From NCBI GenBank assembly GCA_013397935.1, contig VZRN01004254.1, positions 62,001 to 126,000 of the forward strand: a stretch of 64,000 bases of DNA. The letters run 5' to 3'. A model generated the notes under the pieces. That model was not told where the DNA came from. It was given only the letters and a program-made list of their open reading frames with translations, and searched no databases. The position numbers and the translations under genes are program-made. Source of the DNA: Dasyornis broadbenti. Its lineage: Eukaryota; Chordata; Aves; Passeriformes; Dasyornithidae. Of this stretch, positions 45,701 to 60,700 are shown one piece after another; the first letter of the stretch is position 1, and each line of letters begins with the position of its first letter.

Positions 45701-48700
45701 CCTCTATAAAACCAAAGCACAAGTTAATAGTGAGGGAAGGGAAAAACCCACTACAAAACAAAACAAAAAAAAATTGAAAAGTTGGTTGAGTGACAACAAT
45801 AAAACTTCATATGGTGTCAAATAAAAGAAAAAGCTAGTAATTTCTTTTAAGACAGGCAAATTGACATTAATAATGTCCAATTCAACAGAATTGTTGTAGA
45901 TGCAGGTGATGGCTGTTTCATCATGACTGGTGTGGAAACATGGGAAAAGAACTGAAATTTGAATAAGAACTGAGAATGGACCCTCAATAGAACTACTTTT
46001 GGAAAGTATACTGAAAGAAAGCTAATTTACTATCAGCTGCATTTAATCTTTTAAGAATCAAGAGGATTAAATTTTTTCCACTGACATTAGTCCTCAAACA
46101 AAATTATCTCACCACATTAAGAGATACTTTATAACAAAAGAAGTGTCACTTCAAATCTAGAGTTTTAAAAATCTTATAAATTATTTTTAAAGTGAAATGC
46201 AGGTAGTTGGAGTAATGCTGTTTTTTGTCAAAGCTCATGTTTTTCAATAATGATCTACAGCTCAGGTATAGCAGCAGAAGACCCAATTTATACAGCTATA
46301 GATATAAATAGTGACTGCTTGCAAAAAGTCAAGGTAGCTTTTACGGAAATAGACAAATTCAAAGACAAAAAGTTGATGATCATGCCATAACAGCTGAGGT
46401 CCTGCTGGTTACATGTTCCATATACCAAGACAAGCTTCCATGTAAAACACTAAAACTTTCTAAAACTAAAACTAAACTCCCATGTCATCTAATTCTATAT
46501 GAAATACCAAGCTTGTGTGGCAGATCACTGATCTGGACTAAACAAAAGCAAGAGAATGTCACTGTTGTGATCCAAAATATTCCAGTGCCTATTTGTTCAG
46601 TCTGAAAAAGAATTCAATGAGAATATTCTCAAGGCTGCTTAAAATTTTAAAAATGAAGCAATTGCTATTAGAAAGAACCACAGTGAGGAAAAATATTAGA
46701 TAGTGCTCAGAGTTACTTTTAAATTTAAAATATGATCAGAATTAAAAAGAAGACTTTTAGATCCCCAGGCTGCCAGGGTACTTCGACACAAACGTTTCTC
46801 CTCTGTTATGCCAAAGATCCATCTTAACAAGGGCCTGGCTGGCTGCACGTGAGAAGCCCACAAAAACGCAAATATCTCCAGTCAGCAAACACGTGATGAG
46901 AAACAAAAAAACCAACCAAACAAAAAATTTTCCAATCTTTTCATTTTAGGGAGTTTGTTTTAGCACTTACTCTTGTGCCCTATTTTAGGCAAGGAATTAT
47001 CTTTAAGCCACCCATGTCACTTTCAGCAGTGTAATTTGAGAAACACACAGAGAAAGTCACAGTAAACATTAAGAGAGGAAAAACTTTCCAAACTGGAACT
47101 ATAACTAGAACTATTAATTAGACACATCACCTCTGGAATAAAAAACAACAAAACAAACCCAAACAAACAAACAATGCCAAAAAGCAAACAATCCAACACT
47201 ATTCTCTCACCCCTCCCCAAATCCCAGCTACTGCTTTCATGGCATAAGAGACAGAGCTCTTACACTTTTAAAAGCACAGCTTCTGAGGACCACAGATGTC
47301 TTACATGAAAATATGCAAATTAGTCAATAGATCTAATTTTCTTTTGTTCTTGCAAGGTGCAGGATTTATTCTCATGATAAAGCAGTTACTTCTTCTTACT
47401 TCTACGTGCCAAAAATCTCTGAAGAGCCAGAAGCTTGAGAACTGTAACTGAGAGCTGTAAATCATACTAGCTTTTAAAAGCTAACTAGCACCAATATACC
47501 TACTGTGACAAAATGAATAGCAATTCAGTCCAGCTTCTTAACAGCTGAAAGTTGTATTTTACTTTGAGCATTATGTCTTTCTGACCATTTTTGGTATGCC
47601 AAAGCTAGTGCATTTATACGTGCATCATAAAACTACATTTATAGTGCATCATAGAACTACAAATGCAAACCAAACATTTCTGTGCCGTGACCTACATCGT
47701 TCTGAAAGTTTTCACTCTCCCTACACTGCTGCTGCTTTGCAAAAATGATCCACCACCAACGCATTTTCTTCTGTGAGGGCAACCTACTGCAAGGCTCATC
47801 TGAAGTTTCCACAATTATTGCTTTTCAGGGAGTTGAGTTTAGAACCACAGTTCCTTACAGGGAAAAAAAGTTAGATTTTTCTTACCATTTTCATCTACAG
47901 CAAGTACACTTGCTCCCTTCCCTAAAAGCTCTTGAACTACAACCGTTAGTCCATTTCGAGCAGCAACATGCAGAGGTCTGTGAAGACAAGCAAACTCATA
48001 TATAAACCTTAGAAAAGTCATTAAGTAAGATAGGTAGCTTGCATCTAGTTAAATGTAATACTTACACTTCTACATTATTTACACATTATATAAATATTGT
48101 AGATGTAATAACTAAGGTGGGAAACTCAGCAAATCTTTCCTTATTGCAAAGAAACTCTACAATACCAATTCTTTCCACGGCAGCACACAGTGAGGAAGCA
48201 GCTACTAGTAAATAAGTGTCTGTTTGTGGACTTTATCATGTTAAAAAGTCAGAACCACTTGGCACCCTACTGTTGATAAATCCCCCACTCAACTGTTGTA
48301 ACACATACTGTCACATCTGAGAGTTGCTGCATATCACTGCCATCAATCACTGGAGTTCTAACAGCAGAATGGCAGTCGTTTGCTACTGCACGTAAATGCT
48401 TACAGGAGATGCAGCAGCATTTCATCAATCTGCCTTCTAGAAACCACTATATTCCATTGTGATTAGAGATGAAAAAAATATTTCACAGTATAATGCATGA
48501 AGCAAGAAAAGCAGATTACTTTCCAAAACCTCAAACTACTAACCATAAACCAATTTTGTGTTGACTTGCTCTATAAAGGAAACTGTAGCTTCATCTCAAA
48601 TATTCTATCTTTTTCAAATGCAACAGTTTTTCAAAATTGGTTCCCACTGGCTTAAATAAAACCTTACCATCACTCAGCAGGAAACAGAATAATCAGCTTA

Positions 48701-51700
48701 CTTCCCTTCTGCTTTATATTGCTCTTCATTCATTCTAAGATTCCTCAAGTTGTTTGAATTAACTGTAAGCTATATTTTGAGTTGGAAACAAACACTTTAC
48801 TTAGATATCAGAAATGCAAAAGATACAAACAGGAGCAGCTGTTATCTATGGTGCTTACATTAAAGTATTAAAAATTCAGGAACTGTCACACCCCAGAGAT
48901 ATACTGAAAAATGTACTGTAATTAAAATAATTTTAATATAGAGACCAACAATTTTAATGCTTATCTTGCCACAAAGAAGGACTTTGTTTGAGCTATTCAG
49001 AAAGTCAATTTAGTTATTAAACATTTGCTAAAGCAGTAATATTTTAAACAACTGTTAAAACCTTGCAATTTATATAAACACTCCATGGAGGTGCAAATGT
49101 GTACCTATTTTTCCCCATGACATCTCTTGATCAGATTATATGAGCCAAGGCTCGTGGGTGGAATTACATGAGCCTGTGGTAGCATACGTTCCCACATCTG
49201 TTCCCGTCTCATTTTTGCTTTTCCTTCTCTCAAGACATCCTTGCTTCAAGCCAGAAATGAGGCAATCAATCCTTTCCTGCTTTCTGGTTATTTCATGCTG
49301 CCTGAGGTGCACCATGGTGAGCAGCAAAAGCAAAGGAAGAATTCTTACTATTTTAACTTCCTTAACTCAAGCAGATCTCGGGGAATACTTGGAAGCACTG
49401 TACAAGTTTTAATATGGCAAGATTACAGAAAAGATGTAAGGCCAGAATAATATGTGCTTACAAGTTCCAGTGTAAGGGCTTTTTGTTTTTTTTTTTCCTA
49501 AACAGACTGTGATAGCATTACTAAAGCAGTCTAATAACTCATGTGCATAACTCAGCTATACATCGGGTGCCAAGTATTCCCTGTAACACAAATGCATTCT
49601 CTAAAAGATAAAAATACAGAAGAGTAATTTTAGTAGCCTATCCTGATTGGTATGACATACCATACATTTCTAAGGTTTCCTTCAGATTTGGGATAACCAA
49701 ATAGCTTTAATTCTACTTGAGAAAAGATCTTCAGGAAGGTTTAAAAATAGTGTATTCTCCATGATATTTAATATAAAATAGTGTTTCATCCTTGAAACAT
49801 GAAACAGAAGGCATACTGAAGAATAAAAGCACAGTTCAGGTAATTTGTTTTTTGAAGTAGCTACCTTTGAAGACCAAATCTTAGTTTGCCTTGAATTGTT
49901 AACTGAAGTGAATTTCAATTGGAAAACTAGATAATTTTCAAAATAGAAAAATCTTGATTTACAGGTAATCTCAGTGGATTGCAGTAACTCCACACAGGAA
50001 TCATAATAATCTAAGTTTTGTTCATCATCTCATTCACCCACTAGAAAAAAACACCCTAGAACTTTAAATATAAGCAAAACACTGTTTCAATTCCAAGCTG
50101 GTTCAACTCTTAGTACCTATTAACAGTTAAAATCCAATGAATTTGAAAAAAAAAATTTTTGAAAAATATTGCTCTTTATGAGCAAGATACACCAAGAACT
50201 CATCTTTCAAACACCCTCACTGCTGATACATACGTTTGCAAGGCTGCATTGGTGGCGTTGATGAGGTTTCTATCCGTAATCTTCTCCAGTATTAACAAGG
50301 CACTAGTTTCATGACCCTTAACACAGAACAAACACCTGTCACTTCATAAATATTCTTCACAAATTGCTTTGAACTATTTTTCAAAGCACAATATTTTCAA
50401 ACAGTGCTTGGTAACACAAAGCTCAGCACTGGTAAGTCAGACCATGCACACACCTTGCTGCAAGCCAAATGGAGTGCTGTGTTCTTAGAACTGTCTTGCA
50501 AAGTCAGATCAGCCTTAGCACTGCTAACCAGCACCTCTGGGGAAATAAAGACTTGTATTAACTAAAAGCATATTTCTTAAAATCTAAATGGCTTACATTT
50601 GTGCAAAATGAAAACAGAATTTTGACAAAATATATTCACTAGAACGTTAACTATAAGGCTACTTCATCCACAGTAAGATTAACAAAGCTAAGAGCAGAAG
50701 CATATAAAGCTTTCTCTTTACCAACTGTATTCGTCTGTCCATTTTCTGCAGCCATCATTAAAGGAGTTTTCCCAGTAGAATCTACAGCATTTACTTGAGC
50801 ACTGTGACCAAGGAGAAGCTGTAGACACTCAACGTGATCTGTAAAAGCTGCTGCATGCAGAGGAGTTCTACAACAGATCAAAAGACAATATGGCCATGTT
50901 CAGCCATGCTTTCTACTGTATTCAAAGGGGCATCCCTGGATGTGATCCTAAAAATACAGAAGACTGGGCAGTCTCTCCCACTGATCCTTTGTGATCAATA
51001 TTGCTGGAGTTGTGACTGCTGCCTTTAAATAGTCCCTTTCTAGTTTAAGTAACTCCACCCACATAGTTTATAATAGAGATACAATTTAATTCAGAAATAG
51101 ATGCATAAAACTCTATCGAGAAACTGATAAAATTTAAAACGTGCTCTAACTTGCCTGTATAATCAAAAGCCAATTCAAGCTTACTGAATCAGAACAGGAT
51201 TTTAAAAATCTAAAATTTATTTCTAGCACAGCATAAAAAAAACCCTTCAAAGAATAAAATCAGGGGAATGACGAATTAATGTAAGTAACAAATACAAAAC
51301 CCCTAAATGACTGAAGAATTTAGCACAGCCACTGTATGACATTACAAACATTCTTTCTGCATTTACACTCTTACCTTCCTTTTGAATCTGTTGAATTTAC
51401 AATACCAGCACCTAGTGTATCAATTAACATTTCTGCAGCACCTTCATTGTCATTTATCCTATAAAGAATTAAACAGACTGTTATTTACAGAATGATAAAT
51501 CTTTTGTTAAATACAGCAGTGAAATTTATGAAGAATAATTTTGCACTTCCTTACACAGCACAATGCAAGGGACTGAAAGAATTTCCTTCCATTTTCTGAA
51601 AAACTTCCTGTTCCAGGAGCAGCTCTACACAACTGTCGTGACCTAAAGCAAATATAAGAGTTAGGTATTGAAAAGAAGGGAAAAGGTCGAACTACGGCTT

Positions 51701-54700
51701 ACAATGAAAAATATGCCTCTAAATTAGATTAAGCAGTATTACCGTATTTGAAAGGTTCAAAGAAAGACTGGTTATATTCAACAGGGCTACATTTAGGAAT
51801 CAATACATTCATAGAATCCAGAAAATCAAACTGACAAACACTGTACACTTTATGAAATTTAGAAAGTCTCTCACGCTATCTGAAGAACATCCAGAACACT
51901 TAATTTAATTCTTTACACCTCTGTATTTCAAAGTCTTCTGTACATTCACAGCTTTGCCTACATGAAAACAACTCCACCATTGGAGGTTTTTGTTCCACTG
52001 TCTTGCTAAACACAAAGAAAATCCAAGTTGATAGTCATAACAAAATCCTAAAAGGACATGTTCAACCTATCATACTAATATTTTCAAAATTCTTTACCTT
52101 GCTGCTGAACAGGTAGCTAACAATGGTAACCATTTGTTTGATCCTCAATGTATATGTGAAGAGAACATTAGTTCAACAGTCACTGTTGGCTAAAGATTTG
52201 AATTTTCAAAAGTCCTGTCAAATTTTCATTCTACAAATAAAGCATATCTCAATTCTGTTTTATTCACATATTGTGGTCACTGAAAATAGACCAAACTGCA
52301 AGAGTTTAATTTTATGAATGTGATAAAGAGATGCTATTTCAGTTGAAATTATCACCCAGCTGCATCAGCTCAGTAGTTATACACTTAATAATAATAGGTA
52401 AAATGAAGGCCTAATCTCTTACTCTTGATTTTTCTCTATCATGTCACTCAGAGATGAAATAAATGACAACCTCTACTATGTTCTAAATGAACACACAGAA
52501 CAAAATCTTTAGCAAAGGAGCTGAATGAAGTTCCTACCTTTTAAGGCCTCCCTCACTCTCAAATCCATGAAGAGTATCAGTGAAGAAAAAAATAAATTCT
52601 TATTGAATCACTTTTGTATATTTGAGTTTCTTACACTTACCATAGTGGATATGAAGCAAGTTTAAAAACAAATTTAATCTGAAACCATTCCTCTTTATGA
52701 AGGTTGTTTTTTTGGGATGTGTGGCACATTTCTACTCAAAGGTACTATGCTGAATTTCTATAAAGACTCTCTGAGGCATGAAACTAAGATATATATGACA
52801 AAAACGTAGGACAAAAGTAAACATCTCTTATTATGTATTAGATGTTAATACATTCCTCTTCAAGATATTGTGTCTGTCATATTCTCTCATTCACTGAAAC
52901 GAACTGAAAGAGGACGGACTTTGTATGTTGCTTTTGTAAGTATTAATAACTTCTACCCCAATATCAACAAACAGATTTAGAGCTGTATTTTAATGCATTT
53001 TACCATTATAGCAGGCCCAGTGCAGTGATGTATAGCCGTGATTGTCTGCCATTGCAGGTGCTGCATCCACAGAAGTAGCTGACTGCAGGAGTGCTCCCAG
53101 AACACCTATATGGCCACACGCAGCTGACAAGTGGATGGGGGTCCGTCCCCTACAGTCTCGTAGTAAGGACTTAGCACCATGTTGAAGCAAAGCTTCCACA
53201 CATTCCTCATGCCCTGTAACTGCCTGTGAGAGGGAGACAAGAAAGGGCTAGTTTGAAAATATTCATGTATATAAGCCAAGGTGTAGAACTAAAGCAAGCA
53301 AACCTCAGGTAAATTCTTGCATTTTTAAGGCATAACAAAATTAGCAAATAACTTATTTTTCTTCCTGAAATCAGCCATTCTGTTGGAAAAATAGCAATGT
53401 ATTATAATACAAATGACAGAATATGTTCTTGGAATAACACTGAATGAACTACTAATCTCTAGGGCTTATTCAATTTTATTATCTGGCAGACACTACAAAC
53501 AAAATATTTGGCATGTGGCATGCATCATGCTTTTCTTCCTCCCATTTACACTACCTCCCTCCAACAAAAAGCTATGCTCTAGGACCTCACCAATCAACAC
53601 TTTATAGCAAGATTAAGAGGCTCTAGAAGTCCAAAAGAATTCTGAGGGTAGGTAGTAAACAGGCAGAAACCAAGTTCTTCCAAAACACCATTAAAAATTA
53701 AAATGGCAATATGAGAATAATGAGAAATTCATTAACAGTACATATGAAATCTTTATTTGAAATTAGCATGTAGGAAACTGGAAAGGAAAGAAAGGGAATA
53801 TTCTCTTACCCCTCTATGTAATGCTGTCCTTCCCCACTTATCTTTGGCATCTACATTTGCTCCTTTGTTAAGGAGTGAATAAACGCAGTCGGTGTGCCCA
53901 TTGAGAACTGACAGCATCAGAGGAGTCCTAAGCAGAGACAGAAATAAAGTGGAAATTTACACTTGGAAATTTAACAGACTAGCACTCAGCTCAAGTAAAA
54001 CAACTGCTATCCTTCCAGCCAACACTGTCAAGATTTACATCATCAATGACCTTCCACTCATCTGCTTTTAAGATTCAAGAAAATAAATTAACAACTCCCA
54101 ATTCAGAAGTCCTGATTAAGTAACTAGAATCCATTTTCTTAGCATCTGGGCAGTAAGACATATTTTGGTTTCCTCCCAACTGAACATTTTTCACTCCAAA
54201 CTTTATGTTTATTGCAAAGTATACAGTTGTATTTGACCAAGTTCAAATATAATGCCCCTTTAAAATAAGTTTAAAAGAATGTAAAATATTTGATTTTTCC
54301 TTTTATAAAATGCAGTAAGTTGTGAAGAACAGAATGCACATAATTTAAACTTACTGTCCATTTCCATCTTGAATGTCCACTGCATTCTGTGGTTCTGCAT
54401 TTCCTATCAACAGCCGCAAACATTCTGAATGACCATTTGTAGCTGTAAAACATTATAAAAACATGGGGTTTACATTAATTGCCTTTGAGTAGATAACTCA
54501 AACAGAATGGCAACCTGCTCAGACTAAAGCCCATTAGCTTAAAAGCCCACTGAACAGCGTTACCATTGTTATAACTTAAAACATGAACACTAGAATAAGT
54601 AATTTCAGAAATCAGGTATTCTCAACAGTACAGTGTTAATAACAACTGATTCCAACTATCAATTGCCAACAGATATTTGTTTTTTTACATATAAATGAGG

Positions 54701-57700
54701 CTGCACATACTAAAAATAATTTGGATATATGCTTATACAACATACTCAAGAAGGAACATTGAAATATAGGGATTAGCATAATTGTTGCTTGTTTTAAGGC
54801 ACAGGTAAAGACATACCTAGCAAATCCGTCAGATTTTGTTAGCAAGTGTAGCATGTGCATAGTTACAAAATAATAATGGAAATCACATTTAGAAAGGGGA
54901 AGGAAATGTAATGTATAGATGTAATAAACCAAGCAGTTAAAAAAAAAATGGAAAAAGAACAAACAGAAAATTGAAAAATCTCATTTAAATGCAGCTCATG
55001 AAAGATAAATGATTGCTTCTTGGAAGGGAAATTATTTCTGACCTACAGCTGCAGTATTCAGTCCACACAAGCACAGTGACAATTCATGTTTCTGTAGCTG
55101 ACAGACGTGCTAACACAAGTTAGGAAAGCTAAATCAAGTAGAAGAATGCAGCTTGTGCTCATGGACAACAAATTAAGTAGTTAGAATGATGATGTTTTGC
55201 ACATAATGTTCTTTTTAACTGCAACACTTCTGTAACACCATTACTATAAATGCCAAATTTAATAAGCTTATTTTCAATGGGAGGAAAAAAAAAAAATCAG
55301 ACTATAGTATGGATTCTAGACTCAGAGAAAGGCAGGCCTAGAGATGTTTTCCAGGAAAGACTGAAAGAAAAAACTGCAAAGGATTGCTGTTATTTTGAAA
55401 ATGCTCAAGAGTCATTTAAATCCTTGGAAAAAAATCAAAGTAGGTTTTCATGTCTCTTCTCAAACTGTCAAAATTCTCCAAGACTCCAGTAATTTTTAGA
55501 AGTATTTTATTGCCAAGACAGGCAACACAATTTGCCTAAATTTGGGCCTGCAGTTCGGGCTGCGTGAAAGATGAGGAGAGAAGCAGAGACAGTCAGCACA
55601 GCTAGCCCAGCCAGTTGAATGGACAAGGACAAAGCACTCTTCCAGAGGAATGTGTGGGACAGCACTCCTTGGGCTCAACTGGTTTATTGAATTAATACTG
55701 CTTCCTGTAGCAAAAGAGTTGCAGACATCTTTCTCACCACAGCATATACCTTAGAAATCATCCCATAGTCCTAAATATTTTTTCTTAGAACATTAATGAC
55801 AGAGACCTCTAAACAGATGATCCACTTCAAAAGCCAAAATTTTAGAGGTTAGTGGCTAGCACATACCTGCAGCATGAATTGGGGTCCTCTTTACAACATA
55901 ATCTTTCACCAAGATTGATGCTCCCTGATTAATGAGCACATCTACACATTCCACATGTCCCTTAAAGGCAGCAAGATCCAGTGGTGTCCTTCCATTGTTA
56001 TTCCTCACATCAAGGTCCAGCAGTGACTGTACCAGCACTTCCAGAGCTTGATGGTGGCCATGATAGGCCTATAAGAATAAGAAAATTCTTCAATTTTCCC
56101 ATCCTTAACATTTTTCCCTTTCTTGCCAGAACTACATAAATGAAACTGTAAAGACATTATTCTTGTTTTAGCATGTAGGAGAGTAACTGATGCAGCACAT
56201 AAGCAGTTACAAGTTACGAGTAATCAAAAAAAAACCCACAATTTCAGCAAGAAGGTTGGTGGTTTTTTTATATTTTATTCTTTCAGCCAGCAACTGCAAC
56301 TACTATCAGAAAATCAGCTGTGTTCAATCTGCATAAATAACAGTATTTTGACTACTGCATGTTTCATCACTTTATGTTGTAGTTACATCATTCTCAGATT
56401 ATTTCAAGTGAGGAACATAAGCAAAGTGAAGTAATTCCTTTTAGCTTTTTACATAAATCATTAAAAAAAAAGTCCCAGTAATATGTATGCAGTACAAATA
56501 GCTTTCATTTACCACGATCAAAGATTATTTTTTACTTTGGAGATATAGACATATATAGATATATATAGATATATTTATATAGGTACTGCATGAGACTTAC
56601 TGTATTTGCAGAAAGTACAGTGTGGTTTTTCAATTGCTTTAAATTCAGTGAAAAGATCAAAACTACACATTGAGCTGGTTACTCTGTTTTTTGAATAGAC
56701 AGAATTTCATCACTGTCCTACACTACTCCTTGTGCAAGTATTTCTTGGAGTATTGAGGACAAACATTTCTCATACTAAACAATTATGAGAGTAAAACAAT
56801 GTAATGATTAAAAAAATCGTAATTACTTATAGAACAAGTCTTATAAAAGTTTCATTAGCATAGATTTTAATTAGAAGATTCCACAGTAAAGCTTTTCCAT
56901 GAAGCAAGTTTCAAGTGAAATGTAAAAATTATCCTGTATACCTCATTCAGGAATATTAGCATTTGCATTTTGTTTATATTATTAACCTATTTTGAAGAAA
57001 TCCAGAATGAATAAACCTGTGCAACAACTGCCAGCAGATAAGCTGTCATCACTAAAGAACTAAACACTTACAGCTAAATGCAGCGGGCTTATAGGCGCTC
57101 TGTTGTCTGAGTCATTCAGCATGTCAGTACCTGATGTTTCCATCAGCTTGGGGAGAGAAAGTCAGAGTGAGTGCAAAAACCCCTCACCTTTGAAAACACT
57201 CAGCAATAATTGCTACAGTTTCCCATACACACAGTTTGAAAAATAAAGTAGAAAAAGTAGGAAGAATAGTATAGAATTACAGATCTCTGACCTTCAACCT
57301 TTTACAGTTTGAATCAACTGCAACATTGCCCCCATATTCATGTTCCAAGCCCAGTAGATTAATTTTGCATAATAATGCAATAATTCAATCAGAAACTGAA
57401 CTAAAATTATTGTTTTTTCTGAACTAGCAATATGAAAGATGAATACAAAGGGAAGACAAGGACAGGTGACAGCAGCAGCTGTAGGAAAAAACCAAACTCC
57501 AAACATCAGCCAAGTAAGCATTTTGATTAGGTGAAAAGTCAGCAAGAAAACAATACGAAAGGCCGGAAGGCAGGATGGATTTCTTAGAACAGGAAAACAT
57601 TTCTCAGAGAGAAAAAATGGGCTCAAGAAAAGCAAAAGCATTATAGTATTAACATATCTATGTATATACATTTCTATTTGTGACTTTCAGATGTGTTCTA

Positions 57701-60700
57701 AAGTTTTAATTCTGTGTCTTTTTCAAGACTATATTTAATTGAATACATTAGTATTAAAACTTTCGAAGTGTTTGAAGAACACCAAATACATTCAAATGAC
57801 ATTTTCATCAATACACTTTTATATCATAGTCATACAATTGTTTAAGTAAAAAACCACATGGCTTAAAAAATAATTTCCTGTTTTAAAATTCTGAAGTCCA
57901 ATTAAATCTAAATTGTAGTTGAAATTAAATAACACATTCATGCATTGAAGAAATGGTTGAATAAGTCTAAAAAATAAGCAGTATTTTTAAAATTAAATGT
58001 TCCCTTTTGCTGTATACTAGTACTTAAAAAGTGAGAAATAATACACTTACAACATCTAGAGGCGTTTCGCTTGCAATCTGCAATTAAAAACATTCAGAGT
58101 TCATGTGTGAATACACTTGAATATTAAAGTGCAATTTTTATAAAAGTACTGAAGTTGTATAACACAGTATATCAAACAACATACATACTTTTGCAAAGGG
58201 AGCAATAAAAAACTAACAACAGCTTTATTATCTGAAATTCTATTATGTAGCCAAAAGTTACTGTAACTGCATGAACTATTTTATAAGGCACCCTTTCTTT
58301 ACAGGTTTTCCCCACATTTTCATTTGCTCCTTTCAAATGACATTCATGAAATTTCTTAACGGTTCTCAATGGGATAACTTGTGGTTATTTTATTTCAGCC
58401 ACCAGCAAAAAATTTAGTAGTGTAGTCTAAATTAAGAAACAAACCAAAACTAGTATCTCATAGCCTCAAATAGTTATCTCTTCATCTGAGAATTTTTCAC
58501 CTTTTTAAGCTATTATCTAGCATCTTAGCTCCTCACCCTGCTTCCATTTTAGGAATACCAAATACTTAAATTTATCTGCACAGAGGCTGAAAAACACTAC
58601 TGACCCAGCAGACAGGTGACAGCCAAGGTGGAGGAATCCCTGGCCTCTCCATCACACTCTGTAAGAGCAGCTGTTACAGCTTTTATCTATGCTACATTTT
58701 CTTACCAATTCAAGACATAAGCGATGACCATAAGCAGCTGAATAATGAACTGCATTGTATCCTTGCTTGTCTCGGATCCCGGGGTTGGCATCGTTTCTTA
58801 GCAAGTATTCCAGGCACCTATTCAAATTGACATATGCAACCATATATCTAAATGCTGAATTTCAACTTAATGCTAAGTCATAAATTGTTCCAATTCAACT
58901 GGAAAATAGAATACAGCACACAGGGACACTGATTTAATGTACAATATTGGCTAGGACTAGAGAAACGTACCTCATTACATCAAACTTAAAGGTCAATCAC
59001 AAAGCTACAAAATTTGAAAGAATCCTTCTCTGCAGATTTCCTGCATCTTCTGAGCTATCTGACTTGGTTAAAACTAGTATATCATAGCTATTTTCCTCCT
59101 AGCTAACATCACTGCAGTTGCCTTTGCTAATATAAATGACTACTATTTTGTATGTTTTTTCTGCTTTAGTCCCTTCTGTATGTTATAAGGAAGGAAGACA
59201 ATCAGTAGCTGAGTTCTTCATGGTGGCATACAAGAGCAACATACACACACACACTTCCACAACCAGCCACTACTTTTTTTTTTATTTATTTATACAGTAA
59301 ATACTCAGTTGTCCTACTTTATCCTACTATTCCTTAGTTTCATTAGACAAATTTATAAGGCAGAACATGATCAGCCCTGTTTCAACCACAGACACTCAGC
59401 TATGAGGATGAAAAACAAGGGATTCAAGTCAGCTCACTCCCTCCCTGGTTTTCTGTTTCTAAGAGACTCCATGAGTACAAGCAATAACCCTGTTTCATAA
59501 TTTTATGTTGTCTATCGTTCCAGCAACATTTTCCAAAGTCATTACCATGATCTTGAACTTGCTGATGAAGCCATTTGTTTTTATTAAGTGTACAACACAG
59601 TGCCTTTTTCTCTTTGGGATCACTAGGTACTTCTTTATCAGAGGTACATTCTCACTTCCACCATTTTTTCCCAGTATAAAAAAACCCTTAGTATGTAGTG
59701 AAAACGGCAAAATTTGTTGAGTTTTAAAGAATAACATATATAATGTAAGATGTAAGTAACTTTACAACTAGTTCAGTATACCTAATAGAAAGCTACTTGT
59801 AAAGCATATCTATGTTTTTTACCAATTAATTCAGGTTTTATTTGCTCAGTAAACAAATGCCTGGATTTCACTAGTGACAACTGTGCTTGCATGTTTTTAT
59901 TTGAATTAAAATGGGATAAGATTTCTAAGAACTCAAAGGCAAATCAATTTGTCTCATTAAGTAAGAATTACAGTTCTTACATTTCATTTGTCCAATCATC
60001 TAACTTTCTTTTTAATTTGAATCAGTAACTTTGTATTAACATTCATGGCTCATTAATAAATATTACATGCCGCTGGCTTTGGCTACCTGAATTTCTACAA
60101 TACACTACATAAGTTGCATGGAGCCAAGTCTAATAAAAATCCTCGTACCCAATTTTTCCAATGCAAACCAGATAATTATTTTTGATGTTTCTTTGCATCC
60201 AGGAGAGAGATTAATTTTGCATCTTTCACATACTTTACTGTCCTCAGCAGTCTCTTAAAAAGGAGATGAATCAAACTTTCTGAAAGCCTAGATAAATGAA
60301 ACTTATTTCCCATATATTTATTGGTGTACTGTCCATTAGAAAATTCTAACACAGAAGCAGCAGTTTTTTCCTCCCCTAAGATGGTGCTTATTCTACCTCA
60401 TTCTGAAATCACGTTTTTCTCTCTAGTCTTGGCAAAATTAGGCTTACTGGTGTTTGTTTCAGATCAAAAGCATTTGTTAAATATACAAATGAAATACTTT
60501 CAAACAGCAATAAAACGGAAAACAATTTTCAAGAAACATCCCTCTCTCTAAAATCTGTTTTAAAAGATGTCTGAACAAAGACCATTAAATCACACCTAAA
60601 AATATATTTGGAATTTTATATAGATGGTTTCCTGACATTTTTTTTTCCCAGGCTTTATATTCCAACTCCAGTAATCATTTGTAACTTCATTCCTGTTTTG

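Noticed and set aside
47745..48005. Plus-strand frame over the ANKRD28 penultimate exon
   Set aside because: Shadow of the minus-strand ankyrin exon at 47886-47977.
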